64,000 nt of DNA. It comes from AC-56 sp963702195 (GTDB lineage Bacteria; Actinomycetota; Thermoleophilia; Solirubrobacterales; 70-9). Location of the stretch: the NCBI GenBank assembly GCA_963702195.1, contig OY969725.1, positions 2,604,001 to 2,668,000 on the forward strand, written 5' to 3'. Both the position numbers and the translations under genes were made by a program. Of the stretch, positions 18,045 to 26,489 are shown in pieces. The notes beneath the pieces were generated by a model. The model was given only the letters and a program-made list of their open reading frames with translations. It did not search any database and was not told the origin of the DNA. Positions within the stretch are counted from its first letter, which is position 1. The number at the start of each line of letters is the position of its first letter.

Positions 18045-18506
18045 TTGAAGAGCCTGCACGGTGGTTTCGATGCGGAAGAGATCGTGACCGACGAAGACAA
18101 GCAACCGGCGCCGCTCTCCGGGGGCGAGCTCCTGTCCGCGATCTCCACGCGCATTGTCAAGCTCCTGCGCGAGCACTACGGCCGAGGCCCGATGAAGGCG
18201 AAGACCTACGTGCTCGACGACCTCGTCGTCTGCGTGCTCAGGAACGGCTTCATCCCGATCGAGGAGACGATGATGCAGTCCGGCAAGCAGGATCAGGTCC
18301 TCGAGATGCGACGGGACTTCCAGAAGATGATGGGGCTGCGCTACAAGGAGATCGTCGAGGAGCTGACCGGTCGCAAGGTGGCGGCCTTCCTGAGCCAGGC
18401 TCACATCGAGCCCGACCTCACGCTCGAGATCTTTCTCCTCGACACGCCGCTAGACGGTTTCGGTGCCGTCGAGCTGACGGAGCCCCACCGAATCGACGGT
18501 GACTGA
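18045..18506 (+). CDS. DUF2294 family protein
   Basis: About 150 residues, most of it a DUF2294 domain (from SGGELLSAISTRIVKLLREHYGRGP through YVLDDLVVCVLRNGFIPIEETM to the C-terminal HIEPDLTLEIFLLD). The family occurs in bacteria without a settled function and has been linked to sodium or bicarbonate handling only by annotation. Two starts are possible: TTG at 18045 with GGAG five bases before it, or GTG at 18084. The domain lies after both. It overlaps the following GNAT gene by eight bases. Confidence 0.8.
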   Translation: MKSLHGGFDAEEIVTDEDKQPAPLSGGELLSAISTRIVKLLREHYGRGPMKAKTYVLDDLVVCVLRNGFIPIEETMMQSGKQDQVLEMRRDFQKMMGLRYKEIVEELTGRKVAAFLSQAHIEPDLTLEIFLLDTPLDGFGAVELTEPHRIDGD

Positions 18507-18963
18507 AACCGCGCGCGCGGCCGGGGCCGCGGACGCCGAGGCCATCGGCAGACTCCTGCACGACTTCAACACGGAGTTCGAGGAGATCACGCCGGGCCCC
18601 GATGCCCTCGCCGACCGGGTGCGCAAGCTCATGGCCGGCGACGACTTCGTCGTCCTCCTTGTCGGCGGCAGCGAGCCGCGCGGATTGGCGGTCCTCCGGT
18701 TCCGGCCCTCGATCTGGACCCCCGGACTCGAGTCCTACGTCGCGGAGCTCTACGTGCAACCCCGACACCGAAGACGGAGGCTCGGCCTGGCGCTGATGAA
18801 CGCGGCGCTCGAGACCGCGAAGGCGCACGGCGCCGACTACATCGAGGTCGCGACCAGCGAGGACGACACGGGTGCCCGGGCCCTCTACGAGCGGCTCGGC
18901 TTCGTCAACCGCGAACGACCGCCCGACGGCCCGGTGATGTACGTCTACGAGCGCGAGCTCTAG
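18499..18963 (+). CDS. GNAT family N-acetyltransferase
   Basis: A 154-residue acetyl-CoA-dependent acyltransferase. The acetyl-CoA loop is QPRHRRRRLGLALMNAALE, preceded by the typical ESYVAELYV strand and followed by ALYERLGFVNRE. It starts with GTG inside the end of the DUF2294 gene, so the pair is coupled. The substrate is unknown. Confidence 0.9.
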   Translation: MTETARAAGAADAEAIGRLLHDFNTEFEEITPGPDALADRVRKLMAGDDFVVLLVGGSEPRGLAVLRFRPSIWTPGLESYVAELYVQPRHRRRRLGLALMNAALETAKAHGADYIEVATSEDDTGARALYERLGFVNRERPPDGPVMYVYEREL

Positions 18964-19015
18964 GCGCGCGCCCGGGCGATCGACTCCCCGCCCGGGCTCA
19001 AGCAAGAATGCGGCC

Positions 19016-20419
19016 GTGACCGCCAACGGGTTCAGCGAGGCGATCGCTCGGCGGCTCACGCTCCCGCCATTGCTGCGAGGGAGCTCGGTGCTCCGGCGGC
19101 TGGCCTGGACATCGTTCCTCTCGACCCTGGGATCGGCGTTCCAAGGCATCGCCTTCGGCTACCTGGCATACGCGCGCTGGAGCACGGCAATCGCGCCAGT
19201 GCTGGTGATCTCCGCCTACAGCGTCGGGTACGCCGCCGTCTCGCTGCCCGCTGGACGGTGGGCGCAGCGGTTCGACCGCCGCCGGCTGGCGATCGCGAGC
19301 AACCTCGCGAAGGTGCTTCTCTACGGCGTCGTCCTGGCACTGAGCATCGGCGGCGAGCTCTCGTTCATCGCGCTGGTCACGACCAGCGCGGTCGCCGGCC
19401 TCACGTCGGCGATCGCGTATCCACCATGGCAGGGAATCCTTCGCGCGCTCGCGCGCGACGAGCGCCTCGATCAGGCCAACGCGCTGTTCGCGTCGCTGTC
19501 ATCGGTCGCGAAGATCGTGGGCGCACTCCTCGGTGGCGCCGTCCTGGCGGCGCTGGGGCCCGATCCGCTGTTCGCCTTCAACATCCTCAGCTACCTGCCG
19601 TATAGCTGGGCACTGGCGCTCATACCGGCCTCCGCTGCTCGGGCGCGACGTGCGCCCCCCGCCGCGGTGCCGATTCGCCAGGTGACCCGGATCGTCTGGG
19701 CGAGGGTGCTACTGCGCCGCGCAGTGATGATCACTTTGATCCTCGAGCTGCTCGCCTTCCCGCTGGTGTCGGTGCTGCCGCGCCTCGCCGCGGACGTGGG
19801 AAGCTCGGCCCGCTACTACGGCATCCTCGCCGGCGGCTTCTATGCGGGGGCCGCCGGCGTGGTGGTTCTACTCCGGCGGCTCAAGCGTCGGCGCACCGCC
19901 TACGCGCAGATCATCTGGGTGGCCACCGTCGCGGCGGGTGCGGCGATCCTCGTCCACGCCGTCGCAGGGGCGACCATCGATTCAACGCCCGTTCTGCTCA
20001 CGTTTCTCGTCGTGTCGATCGTCTGCGTCGGGACCGCGTTGACGATCGCGTCCGCGGTGCTCACCGCAATCGCGCAGCTGGCCGCACCCCCCGACATCGA
20101 GGGTCGAATCCTCGGGTTCTACGCACTCGCCACGCTCACGACCATGACGATCGGCGGGCTGGTGATCGGCGCGCTCGGCGACATCATGTCCATCTGGTGG
20201 GTGCTCGCCGTCGCCGGTGGGCTGGTGATGGCGTTCGGGTTGGCTCTGCGCGGCATGCACGCCTTCGCGGTCTTCAACCGGATCCAGGATCTCGAGGGCG
20301 ACCAGGGCGCGCTCCACCACGCGCATGACGTACGCACGGCGCTCGCCGCGGCGACGATGCCGTCCACCGCGCGGCCGGCAGTGGCGACCAGGCTCGCCGA
20401 TGACGGCGAGCGGAGGTGA
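19016..20419 (+). CDS. MFS transporter
   Basis: A 467-residue major-facilitator exporter with about 12 helices, resembling the DUF894/macrolide-efflux subgroup. The loop 2-3 motif is AGRWAQRFDRRRLAIASNLAK. The C-terminal 60 residues are hydrophilic. It starts with GTG; AAGAAT lies six bases upstream, with no ribosome site. It ends one base from the convergent ETF-QO stop. Confidence 0.88.
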   Translation: MTANGFSEAIARRLTLPPLLRGSSVLRRLAWTSFLSTLGSAFQGIAFGYLAYARWSTAIAPVLVISAYSVGYAAVSLPAGRWAQRFDRRRLAIASNLAKVLLYGVVLALSIGGELSFIALVTTSAVAGLTSAIAYPPWQGILRALARDERLDQANALFASLSSVAKIVGALLGGAVLAALGPDPLFAFNILSYLPYSWALALIPASAARARRAPPAAVPIRQVTRIVWARVLLRRAVMITLILELLAFPLVSVLPRLAADVGSSARYYGILAGGFYAGAAGVVVLLRRLKRRRTAYAQIIWVATVAAGAAILVHAVAGATIDSTPVLLTFLVVSIVCVGTALTIASAVLTAIAQLAAPPDIEGRILGFYALATLTTMTIGGLVIGALGDIMSIWWVLAVAGGLVMAFGLALRGMHAFAVFNRIQDLEGDQGALHHAHDVRTALAAATMPSTARPAVATRLADDGERR

Positions 20420-20420
20420 G

Positions 20421-22118
20421 CTACGTCTCCTGGTAGAGCGGGCCGTCGCCGCCCTCGGGCGGTGTCAGGCGGCCGCCCTTGGCCGTGATCGCGCCGCACT
20501 GCACGCAGTTGGACGGCACGATGTTCAGGTCGATCTCCTTGGCACCGTTCTCCGCCTGGTCCTCGGGGATCTCGTAGACCTGCGCCGGACACATCGAGAC
20601 CCAGGTCTGGGCGACCTCGCGCGGCACGCGCCGCTGGACCTTGATGTGGTTGGGCGCGTCGTCGCGGGTGGCGTTGCCCGAGGCGAACACCGAGGAAAGC
20701 TTGTCGAACGTGTACTTGTTGTCCGGCTTTGGGTAGTGCTTCGACGCCCCGTCCGGCTCCATCGCCTCCTCGGAATCAGGGTGCTGGTGCCAGCGCCCGG
20801 GCGGCAGTGCCCCCTTGGTCGCAAGCGCCATGTTCGCGACCGCGCCGCCGAAGAAGAAGCCCTTCCCGAATGCCTGACGGACGTTGCGCCACTTGTAGAG
20901 GTCCTGGGTGATCGCGCTGCCCCGGACCCGCTCGTCGTAGGCGTCGAAGTTGACCGAATCCCGCTTCAGCGACTCGACGATCTCCTCCGCTGCGTACATC
21001 CCGGCGTGCATCGCGTAATGGATGCCCTTCAGCTCGGACACGTTGCACATGCCGGCGCCGTCGCCGCACATGACCATGCCCGGGACCGTGAAGGTCCGCG
21101 GGAGCGCCCAGTAGCCGCCCGACGGAATCGTCTTCGCACCCCAGCCCACCCGCTTGCCGCCCTCGAGGATCTTCTGGACGAAGGGGTGGGTCTTGAACAG
21201 CTGCAGCGTGTCATGGACGGAGAAGGTCGCGTCCGTGTAGTCCAGCCCGGCTACGAAGCCGACGCAGACCTTGTCGGAGCCCATCGGATAGATGAAGCTG
21301 CCCCCGAACTCGTTCCACTTCGGTCCCTTGCGGAGCGGCCAGCCCATCGTGTGGATGACTCGATCCAGGGGCTTGGACACCTCCCAGATCTCCTTGACGC
21401 CGAGCTCCCAGCGCTGCGACTGAAGGCCACCGAGCTCGAAGAAGTCCATTGCGGCACCGGTAAGGTGACCCTGGGTCCCCTCCGCCAGCACGGTCGCCTT
21501 CGCGACCACGTCCGAGCCCGGCTCGAAGTTGCCAAGCTCCTCGCCGTCGCGCCCGCGGCCTTTGTCCCCCGAACGCACGCCCTTGACGACGCGCTCCTCA
21601 ACGAGCAGCTTGTCGGCCGCCGTCTCGGTCAGCAGGTAGGCGCCGGCCTCCTCCGCCTTCTCGCCCAGGAACCGGCCCAGCTTCGCGACCGAGGTGACGT
21701 AGTTGCCGTGGTTGCGGAAGTTGGGTGGCGGCGGCTTCAGCGGGATCGCATTGCGCTTGGTCAGGAGGTAGACGGCGTCCTTTGTGACCTCCTGATAGAC
21801 CGGCCACTCGGACGGGTCCAGGTCCGGGAACAGCTCCTGCATCGCCGACGGGCGCATGTTCGCGCCCGACAGGAGGTGCGCCCCCGTCACCTTGCCCTTC
21901 TCGATCACGGCAACCGGGACCTCGCCGAGCTTTTCGGCGAGGTCCGGCTCGTCGGAGAGCAGCTGCATCGTCTTGATCGCGCAGGCGAGGCCGGCCGGGC
22001 CGCCGCCCACGATCGCGACGCCGACCTCGATCCGTTCCTCCTCGGGGTCGGTGGGCTCGGTGACGTAGTCCTCCGCCGGGTCGACCGGCGGCGGGAACTC
22101 GGCGGGTGCGACTGCCAC
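20421..22118 (-). CDS. Electron transfer flavoprotein-ubiquinone oxidoreductase, variant Fe-S domain
   Basis: Membrane-associated flavoprotein that passes electrons from reduced ETF to the quinone pool. The 565-residue protein has the FAD loop VAIVGGGPAGLACAIK, the region MGWPLRKGPKWNEFGGSFIYP, and the C-terminal ferredoxin-like domain. The GTG start overlaps the etfA stop by one base. In the Fe-S domain the expected four Cys are reduced to three: C510 (MCPAQVYE), C538 and C541 (NCVQCGAI); the fourth site of the CxxCxxC run is Ile544. The 4Fe-4S cluster may be altered or ligated differently. Confidence 0.93.
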   Translation of the reverse strand: MAVAPAEFPPPVDPAEDYVTEPTDPEEERIEVGVAIVGGGPAGLACAIKTMQLLSDEPDLAEKLGEVPVAVIEKGKVTGAHLLSGANMRPSAMQELFPDLDPSEWPVYQEVTKDAVYLLTKRNAIPLKPPPPNFRNHGNYVTSVAKLGRFLGEKAEEAGAYLLTETAADKLLVEERVVKGVRSGDKGRGRDGEELGNFEPGSDVVAKATVLAEGTQGHLTGAAMDFFELGGLQSQRWELGVKEIWEVSKPLDRVIHTMGWPLRKGPKWNEFGGSFIYPMGSDKVCVGFVAGLDYTDATFSVHDTLQLFKTHPFVQKILEGGKRVGWGAKTIPSGGYWALPRTFTVPGMVMCGDGAGMCNVSELKGIHYAMHAGMYAAEEIVESLKRDSVNFDAYDERVRGSAITQDLYKWRNVRQAFGKGFFFGGAVANMALATKGALPPGRWHQHPDSEEAMEPDGASKHYPKPDNKYTFDKLSSVFASGNATRDDAPNHIKVQRRVPREVAQTWVSMCPAQVYEIPEDQAENGAKEIDLNIVPSNCVQCGAITAKGGRLTPPEGGDGPLYQET

Positions 22119-23095
22119 TAGGAGCCCTTCTTCGCCTTCACGGCCTCGGTCAGCTTGGGAACGATCTTGTGCAGATCGCCCACGATCCCGAGGTCTGAGA
22201 ACTCGAAGATCGGCGCGTTCGGATCCTTGTTGATGGCCAGGATGTTCTCGGAGCTCTGCATCCCGACCTTGTGCTGGATCGCGCCCGAGATCCCGGCCGC
22301 GAGGTACAGCTTCGGCGCGACCGTCTTGCCGGTCTGGCCGATCTGCGCCGCGTACGGGTACCACCCGGCATCGACCACCGCGCGGGTCGCGGCGACGGCA
22401 CCGCCCATCGCGTCGGCGAGCTCCTCGGCGAGCTTGAAGTTGTCCGCCTCGCCGAGCCCGCGGCCGCCGCCCACGAGGATCTCAGCGTCCTCGATGTTGA
22501 CGTCGGCGCCGCGCTGCTCGCCGCGCGTGACCATGCGCGCCTTGGTCGACCACTCGGAGAGCTCGACGTCGACGTCCACGACCTCCGCGGCGCCGCCGCC
22601 GCCATCGTTGAGGTCGAACGCGTTCAGGCGGCCGATGATGATCCCCGGGTCGCCGACGTAGCCGACGTCGACGATGGCGGAGTCCTGGAGCACGGGACGC
22701 TCGGCGACCAGCTTGCCGTCGGCCACCTTGACCTTGGTGACCTCCATCGTCACACCGGCGTTCAGGCGGGCGGTGAGCCCGGCGCCGATCTCGAAGCCGA
22801 GCAAGCCGCCGCCGAACAGGGCGTACGAGAAGCCCTCGTCCGAGATGACCTTGGCCATCACGTCGACGATCGGCTGGGCCAGGCCCTCGGGGGCCTCCTT
22901 GGCGCGGAAGACGCGCTTGGCGCCATAGGCACCGAGCCCGGCCGCGGCGTCGTCGGAGACGTCGCCGACGACCACGGCGGCCGCCTCGGCGCCGAGCTCG
23001 GAGGCCAGCTTCGCGGCCTCGGAGATGGCGCCCTGCGAGTTCTTGTTGAAGTTGCCCTCGTCGTCGTGGAGGGCGTAGACCAGGATGCCTCCCAT
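22118..23095 (-). CDS. etfA: Electron transfer flavoprotein alpha subunit
   Basis: FAD-carrying subunit of ETF, which takes electrons from acyl-CoA dehydrogenases. The 325-residue protein has the C-terminal FAD domain with VGGGRGLGEADNFKLAEELADAMG and the loop QIGQTGKTVAPKLYLAAGISGAIQH. It lies between etfB (adjacent, no gap) and ETF-QO, so the complete electron route is in one operon. Confidence 0.97.
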   Translation of the reverse strand: MGGILVYALHDDEGNFNKNSQGAISEAAKLASELGAEAAAVVVGDVSDDAAAGLGAYGAKRVFRAKEAPEGLAQPIVDVMAKVISDEGFSYALFGGGLLGFEIGAGLTARLNAGVTMEVTKVKVADGKLVAERPVLQDSAIVDVGYVGDPGIIIGRLNAFDLNDGGGGAAEVVDVDVELSEWSTKARMVTRGEQRGADVNIEDAEILVGGGRGLGEADNFKLAEELADAMGGAVAATRAVVDAGWYPYAAQIGQTGKTVAPKLYLAAGISGAIQHKVGMQSSENILAINKDPNAPIFEFSDLGIVGDLHKIVPKLTEAVKAKKGS

Positions 23096-23887
23096 TTAGA
23101 TCAGCTTCCTTTCGTCAAGCCACGCGACGATCTTCTCGACCGTCTCGTTCGTGTCCTCGTCCTCGATGATCTCGCCGGCCTCCTTTGGCGGGGGCGGGTT
23201 GATCTCCAGGACCTGGGTCTTCGAACCGCCCTCCCCGACCTCGCCGGCCTCGATGCCGACGTCGCCCGTGGCGTGGGTCTGAAGCGGCTTCTTCTTGGCG
23301 CCCATGATCGCCTTGAGGCTCGGGTAACGGGGCTCGTTGATCGCGTCGCCGACCGAGATCACGGCCGGCAGGTCGACCTCGACGGTGTCGTAGCCGTACT
23401 CGGCCTGACGCTCACAGGTGAGCTTGCCGTCGCCGACGTCGATCTTGATCACCTGCGTCAGCGAGGGCATCTTCAGGTGGTCGGCCACGACGGCGCCGAT
23501 CGTGTAGCACTCGCCGTCGTCCGACTGCTGGCCCAGCAGGACCAGGTCGGGCTGCTCGGAGGAGAGCACCTTCGCGAGCGCGTAACCGGTGGCGCAGACG
23601 TCGGAGCCGGCGAGCGCGTCGTCGGTCAGGTGGACGGAGCGGTCGGCGCCGAGCGCGACCGCCTTGTGGAGCGCGCGGACGGCGGACTCGGGGCCCATCG
23701 TGACGGCGACGATCTCGTCGACGTCCGCCTTGCCGCCCTCGCGAATCTGCATCGCAGCTTCGATGCCGTGGGTGTCAAACGGATTGAGGTTCTTCTCTCC
23801 GGAGCGGTCGAGCCGCTTGGTGTTCGAGTCGATGCGCTTCTGCACAGCGGCATCGGGAACCTCTTTGACCAGGCAACAGATCTTCAA
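23096..23887 (-). CDS. etfB: Electron transfer flavoprotein beta subunit
   Basis: AMP-binding structural subunit of ETF. The 263 residues show KEVPDAAV, NPFDTHGIEAAMQIREGG and the signature VDLPAVISVGDAINEPRYPSL. It starts with TTG nine bases after an AAGGAGG ribosome site. A TetR-type palindrome overlaps the presumed promoter upstream (23921-23956). Confidence 0.96.
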   Translation of the reverse strand: MKICCLVKEVPDAAVQKRIDSNTKRLDRSGEKNLNPFDTHGIEAAMQIREGGKADVDEIVAVTMGPESAVRALHKAVALGADRSVHLTDDALAGSDVCATGYALAKVLSSEQPDLVLLGQQSDDGECYTIGAVVADHLKMPSLTQVIKIDVGDGKLTCERQAEYGYDTVEVDLPAVISVGDAINEPRYPSLKAIMGAKKKPLQTHATGDVGIEAGEVGEGGSKTQVLEINPPPPKEAGEIIEDEDTNETVEKIVAWLDERKLI

Positions 23888-23920
23888 GTGGTCCCTCCTT
23901 CAGGGGGAATGGCGGGCGGC

Positions 23921-23956
23921 ATATTAGCGAGTGTGTGGTGTCTGACTGACCAGTCA
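23921..23956 (-). promoter_or_regulatory. etf operon promoter with TetR-type operator
   Basis: TAATAT at 23926-23921 is a good -10 box. The palindrome TGACTG-AC-CAGTCA at 23943-23956 lies where the -35 box is expected at 17-bp spacing, so a bound dimer would block RNA polymerase. The half-site resembles those of TetR-type regulators of acyl-CoA catabolism. The regulator is not in this window; the TetR at 15.3 kb has a different site. Confidence 0.6.
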
Positions 23957-23998
23957 ATCAGGTGCTTCCCCCTCGACCGGGGGCTGAAACGCGTTGGG

Positions 23999-24427
23999 TC
24001 AGGAGGCCTGAGCGGCGAGGGTACGGCGCTCCTCGATCGCGTCGCGGATGAAGTCGACGATCTCGTCGGTGGAGGAGCCCGGGGTGAACACCTCGGCGAT
24101 GCCGAGCTTCTTGAGCTCGGGCGCGTCGTCGGCGGGGATGGTCCCTCCCACCGTCACGACGACGTCCTCGACCCCCTGCTCCCGCAGGAGGTCGACGACC
24201 CGCGGCACTAGCGTCATGTGGGCGCCGGACAGGATCGAGAGCCCGACCGCGTCGGCGTCCTCCTGGATCACGGTCGCCGCGATCTGCTCTGGCGTCTGAT
24301 GGAGGCCCGTGTAGATGACCTCCATGCCGGCGTCACGCAGAGCGCGGGCGATGATCTTCGCCCCGCGATCGTGCCCGTCGAGGCCCGGCTTGGCGACGAC
24401 GACGCGGATCTTGCGTGACGATTCCAC
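23999..24427 (-). CDS. Acyl-CoA mutase small subunit, cobalamin-binding
   Basis: A stand-alone B12 domain of 142 residues. It has the base-off cobalamin motif DGHDRG (17-22, cobalt ligand His19), then LSILSGAH and VTVGGTIPADD, the standard DxHxxG...SxL...GG series. It pairs with the large subunit encoded 370 bases upstream. It starts with GTG and has TAAGCT seven bases upstream. By association with an isobutyryl-type large subunit it is more likely IcmB-like than methylmalonyl-specific. Confidence 0.9.
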   Translation of the reverse strand: MESSRKIRVVVAKPGLDGHDRGAKIIARALRDAGMEVIYTGLHQTPEQIAATVIQEDADAVGLSILSGAHMTLVPRVVDLLREQGVEDVVVTVGGTIPADDAPELKKLGIAEVFTPGSSTDEIVDFIRDAIEERRTLAAQAS

Positions 24428-24434
24428 GGCCGGG

Positions 24435-24440
24435 AGCTTA
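24435..24440 (-). promoter_or_regulatory. Possible -10 box of the B12 subunit gene
   Basis: TAAGCT on the minus strand, seven bases before the GTG start and without a ribosome site, fitting a leaderless message. Confidence 0.35.
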
Positions 24441-24466
24441 GTGGCGCCGACCTGGCCCAGCGCTCC

Positions 24467-24772
24467 TTAGCCGCCGCCGGGGAGCGTCCAGTGGGCGAGG
24501 AGCGCGGTGATCACGATGATCGCGATGATCACCGCGAGGAGGCCGAGAAGGGCAGCGACGTAGGCCTTCACGCCGCGGCCGGTGTCGTCGATGCCGTGCA
24601 CCTCGTTCTCGTGGACGACGACCTCACCGTGCCCGCCCTCGTCGGCGAGGAACCGCTTCGCGGCCTCGATCGCGCTCTCCCTGGTGGGCGTGTTGGTGAG
24701 TGCCTGAGGATCGTCCTCGCGAATCACGTCCCAACCGTCGAGCTCGTCGCGAACAACAACCAAATCCGACAT
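24467..24772 (-). CDS. DUF2188-like protein with a C-terminal membrane helix
   Basis: A 101-residue protein. Residues 1-60 resemble the DUF2188 domain (GWDVIREDD...SAIEAAKRFLADEGGHGEVVVHENEV), and residues 70-93 form one membrane helix (VAALLGLLAVIIAIIVITALLA). Its function is unknown. It lies between the large and small mutase subunit genes on the same strand, 26 and 39 bases from them, so it is probably co-transcribed with them. Confidence 0.72.
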   Translation of the reverse strand: MSDLVVVRDELDGWDVIREDDPQALTNTPTRESAIEAAKRFLADEGGHGEVVVHENEVHGIDDTGRGVKAYVAALLGLLAVIIAIIVITALLAHWTLPGGG

Positions 24773-24798
24773 ATGACTCCGCTACCCGGAGCGGGCTG

Positions 24799-26460
24799 TC
24801 AGAAAACTGGCTGCTCGGTGTAGCGGCCGAAGACCTCCTGGAGGGACGCGATCATCTCGCCCTCCGATGCGCGGACGCGCGCCGCCGCTAGGAAACGCGG
24901 CATCAGGTTCTCGCCGTCGGTCGCCGCGGCGGCCTTGAGGCTGGCCAGGGCGCTCTCCACCGCGGCCGAGTCCCGGGCAGCGCGAGTGCGCTCGAGCCGG
25001 TCGCCCTGCTTTCGCTCAGCCGCGGGGTCGGGGCGATGCATCTCGATGCCCTCCTCCGCGGAGAGCCGGTAGTCGTTCACACCCACCACGATCCGGCGGC
25101 GGGAGTCCACCTCCTGCTGGTAGCGGAAGGAGGCATCCGCGATCTCCCGCTGCGGGAAACCGCGCTTGATCGCCTCGACCATGCCGCCGAGCTCGTCGAT
25201 GCGGGCGAAGTACTGGTACGCGGCGCGCTCCATGTCGTCCGTGAGCGACTCGACGAAGTACGAGCCTCCGAGAGGGTCAATGGTGTGGGTGACGCCGGTC
25301 TCGTGCGCGATCACCTGCTGCGTGCGCAGCGCGATGCGAACGGCCTCCTCGGTGGGTAGCGCGAGCGCCTCGTCGTAGGAGTTCGTGTGCAGCGACTGGG
25401 TGCCGCCGAGCACCCCGGCAAGCGCCTCGATCGCGGTGCGGACGATGTTCAGGAGCGGCTGCTGGGCGGTCAGCGACACGCCGGCGGTCTGGGTGTGGAA
25501 CCGCATCCGCAGCGACTCGGGCTGCTTTGCCCCGTAGGTCTCGCTCATCTCGCGGGCCCAGATCCGGCGCGCGGCGCGGTACTTGGCGATCTCCTCGAAG
25601 AAGTCGATGTGCGCGTTGAAGAAGAACGAGAGCCGGGGTGCGAAGTCGTCGACGTCGAGGCCGCGCGCGACTGCCTCCTCCACGTAGGTGAAGCCGTCCT
25701 TCAGCGTGAACGCCAGCTCCTGCTGAGCGGTCGAGCCGGCCTCGCGGATGTGGTAGCCGGAGATCGAGATCGGGTGCCAGCGCGGCATCCGCTCGGTGCA
25801 CCACTCGACCATGTCTGTGACGAGCCGCATCGCCGGCTCGATCGGGAAGCACCACTCCTTCTGGGCGATGTACTCCTTGAGGATGTCCGTCTGGATGGTC
25901 CCGCCGAGCGCCTCGGGCGGAATCCCCTGCTCCTCGGCGGCGCAGACGTAGAAGGCGAGCAGGATCGCCGCCGGCGCGTTGATCGTCATCGACGTCGTGA
26001 CCTTGTCCAGCGGGATTCCCGCGAACAGGTCGATCATGTCGTCGAGGGTGTCGATGGCGACGCCCTCCACCCCGACCTCCCCGAGGCTGCGCCCGTCGCT
26101 CGAGTCGAGGCCCATGAGGGTGGGCATGTCGAACGCGGTCGACAGCCCGGTCTGGCCGTGGTCGAGCAGGTAGCGGAAGCGCTCGTTGGTCTCCTCCGCT
26201 GTTCCGAAGCCGGCGAACTGGCGCATCGTCCACAGGCGCCCGCGGTACATCGACGGGTAGACGCCGCGCGTGTACGGGTACTCGCCGGGGAAGCCGAGCT
26301 CGCGATCCGCGTCCCAGCCGGCGAGGCTCTCGGCGTCGTAGAGGGGCTCGATCGGCTGCCCCGAGATGGTCTCGAACAGCGCGTCGCGCTCCGGCTGCGC
26401 CGAGTAGACCTCCTCCCTCCACTGATGCGAGCGCCGCTTCGCCTCTGGCTCGATCGCCAT
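24799..26460 (-). CDS. Acyl-CoA mutase large subunit, isobutyryl-CoA mutase-like
   Basis: B12-dependent radical mutase of 553 residues containing only the substrate TIM barrel; the cobalamin domain is the separate small subunit. The core is clear: PYTRGVYPSMYRGRLWTMRQ, GTIQTDILKEYIAQKEW, MRFHTQTAGVSLTAQQP. Two residues decide specificity in this family. Methylmalonyl-CoA mutases have Tyr and Arg (Tyr89 and Arg207 in Propionibacterium); here they are Phe82 and Gln200, with the same 118-residue spacing, as in isobutyryl-CoA mutase. I therefore infer isobutyryl/butyryl-CoA interconversion. The ATG at 26460 follows a TAGACT box by seven bases. Confidence 0.9.
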   Translation of the reverse strand: MAIEPEAKRRSHQWREEVYSAQPERDALFETISGQPIEPLYDAESLAGWDADRELGFPGEYPYTRGVYPSMYRGRLWTMRQFAGFGTAEETNERFRYLLDHGQTGLSTAFDMPTLMGLDSSDGRSLGEVGVEGVAIDTLDDMIDLFAGIPLDKVTTSMTINAPAAILLAFYVCAAEEQGIPPEALGGTIQTDILKEYIAQKEWCFPIEPAMRLVTDMVEWCTERMPRWHPISISGYHIREAGSTAQQELAFTLKDGFTYVEEAVARGLDVDDFAPRLSFFFNAHIDFFEEIAKYRAARRIWAREMSETYGAKQPESLRMRFHTQTAGVSLTAQQPLLNIVRTAIEALAGVLGGTQSLHTNSYDEALALPTEEAVRIALRTQQVIAHETGVTHTIDPLGGSYFVESLTDDMERAAYQYFARIDELGGMVEAIKRGFPQREIADASFRYQQEVDSRRRIVVGVNDYRLSAEEGIEMHRPDPAAERKQGDRLERTRAARDSAAVESALASLKAAAATDGENLMPRFLAAARVRASEGEMIASLQEVFGRYTEQPVF

Positions 26461-26467
26461 GGGTTGA

Positions 26468-26473
26468 AGTCTA
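26468..26473 (-). promoter_or_regulatory. Possible -10 box of the mutase large subunit gene
   Basis: TAGACT on the minus strand, seven bases before the ATG; no ribosome site is present. Confidence 0.4.
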
Positions 26474-26489
26474 GGTGCGCTGTGGATGC

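Noticed and set aside
17863..18048. Small plus-strand frame between the GGDEF and DUF2294 genes
   Set aside because: No ribosome site, no conserved features, and it overlaps the start of the DUF2294 gene.
20325..24211. Two long plus-strand open frames opposite the ETF operon
   Set aside because: The minus strand encodes ETF-QO, EtfA and EtfB with complete motifs; the plus frames show no motif or ribosome site.
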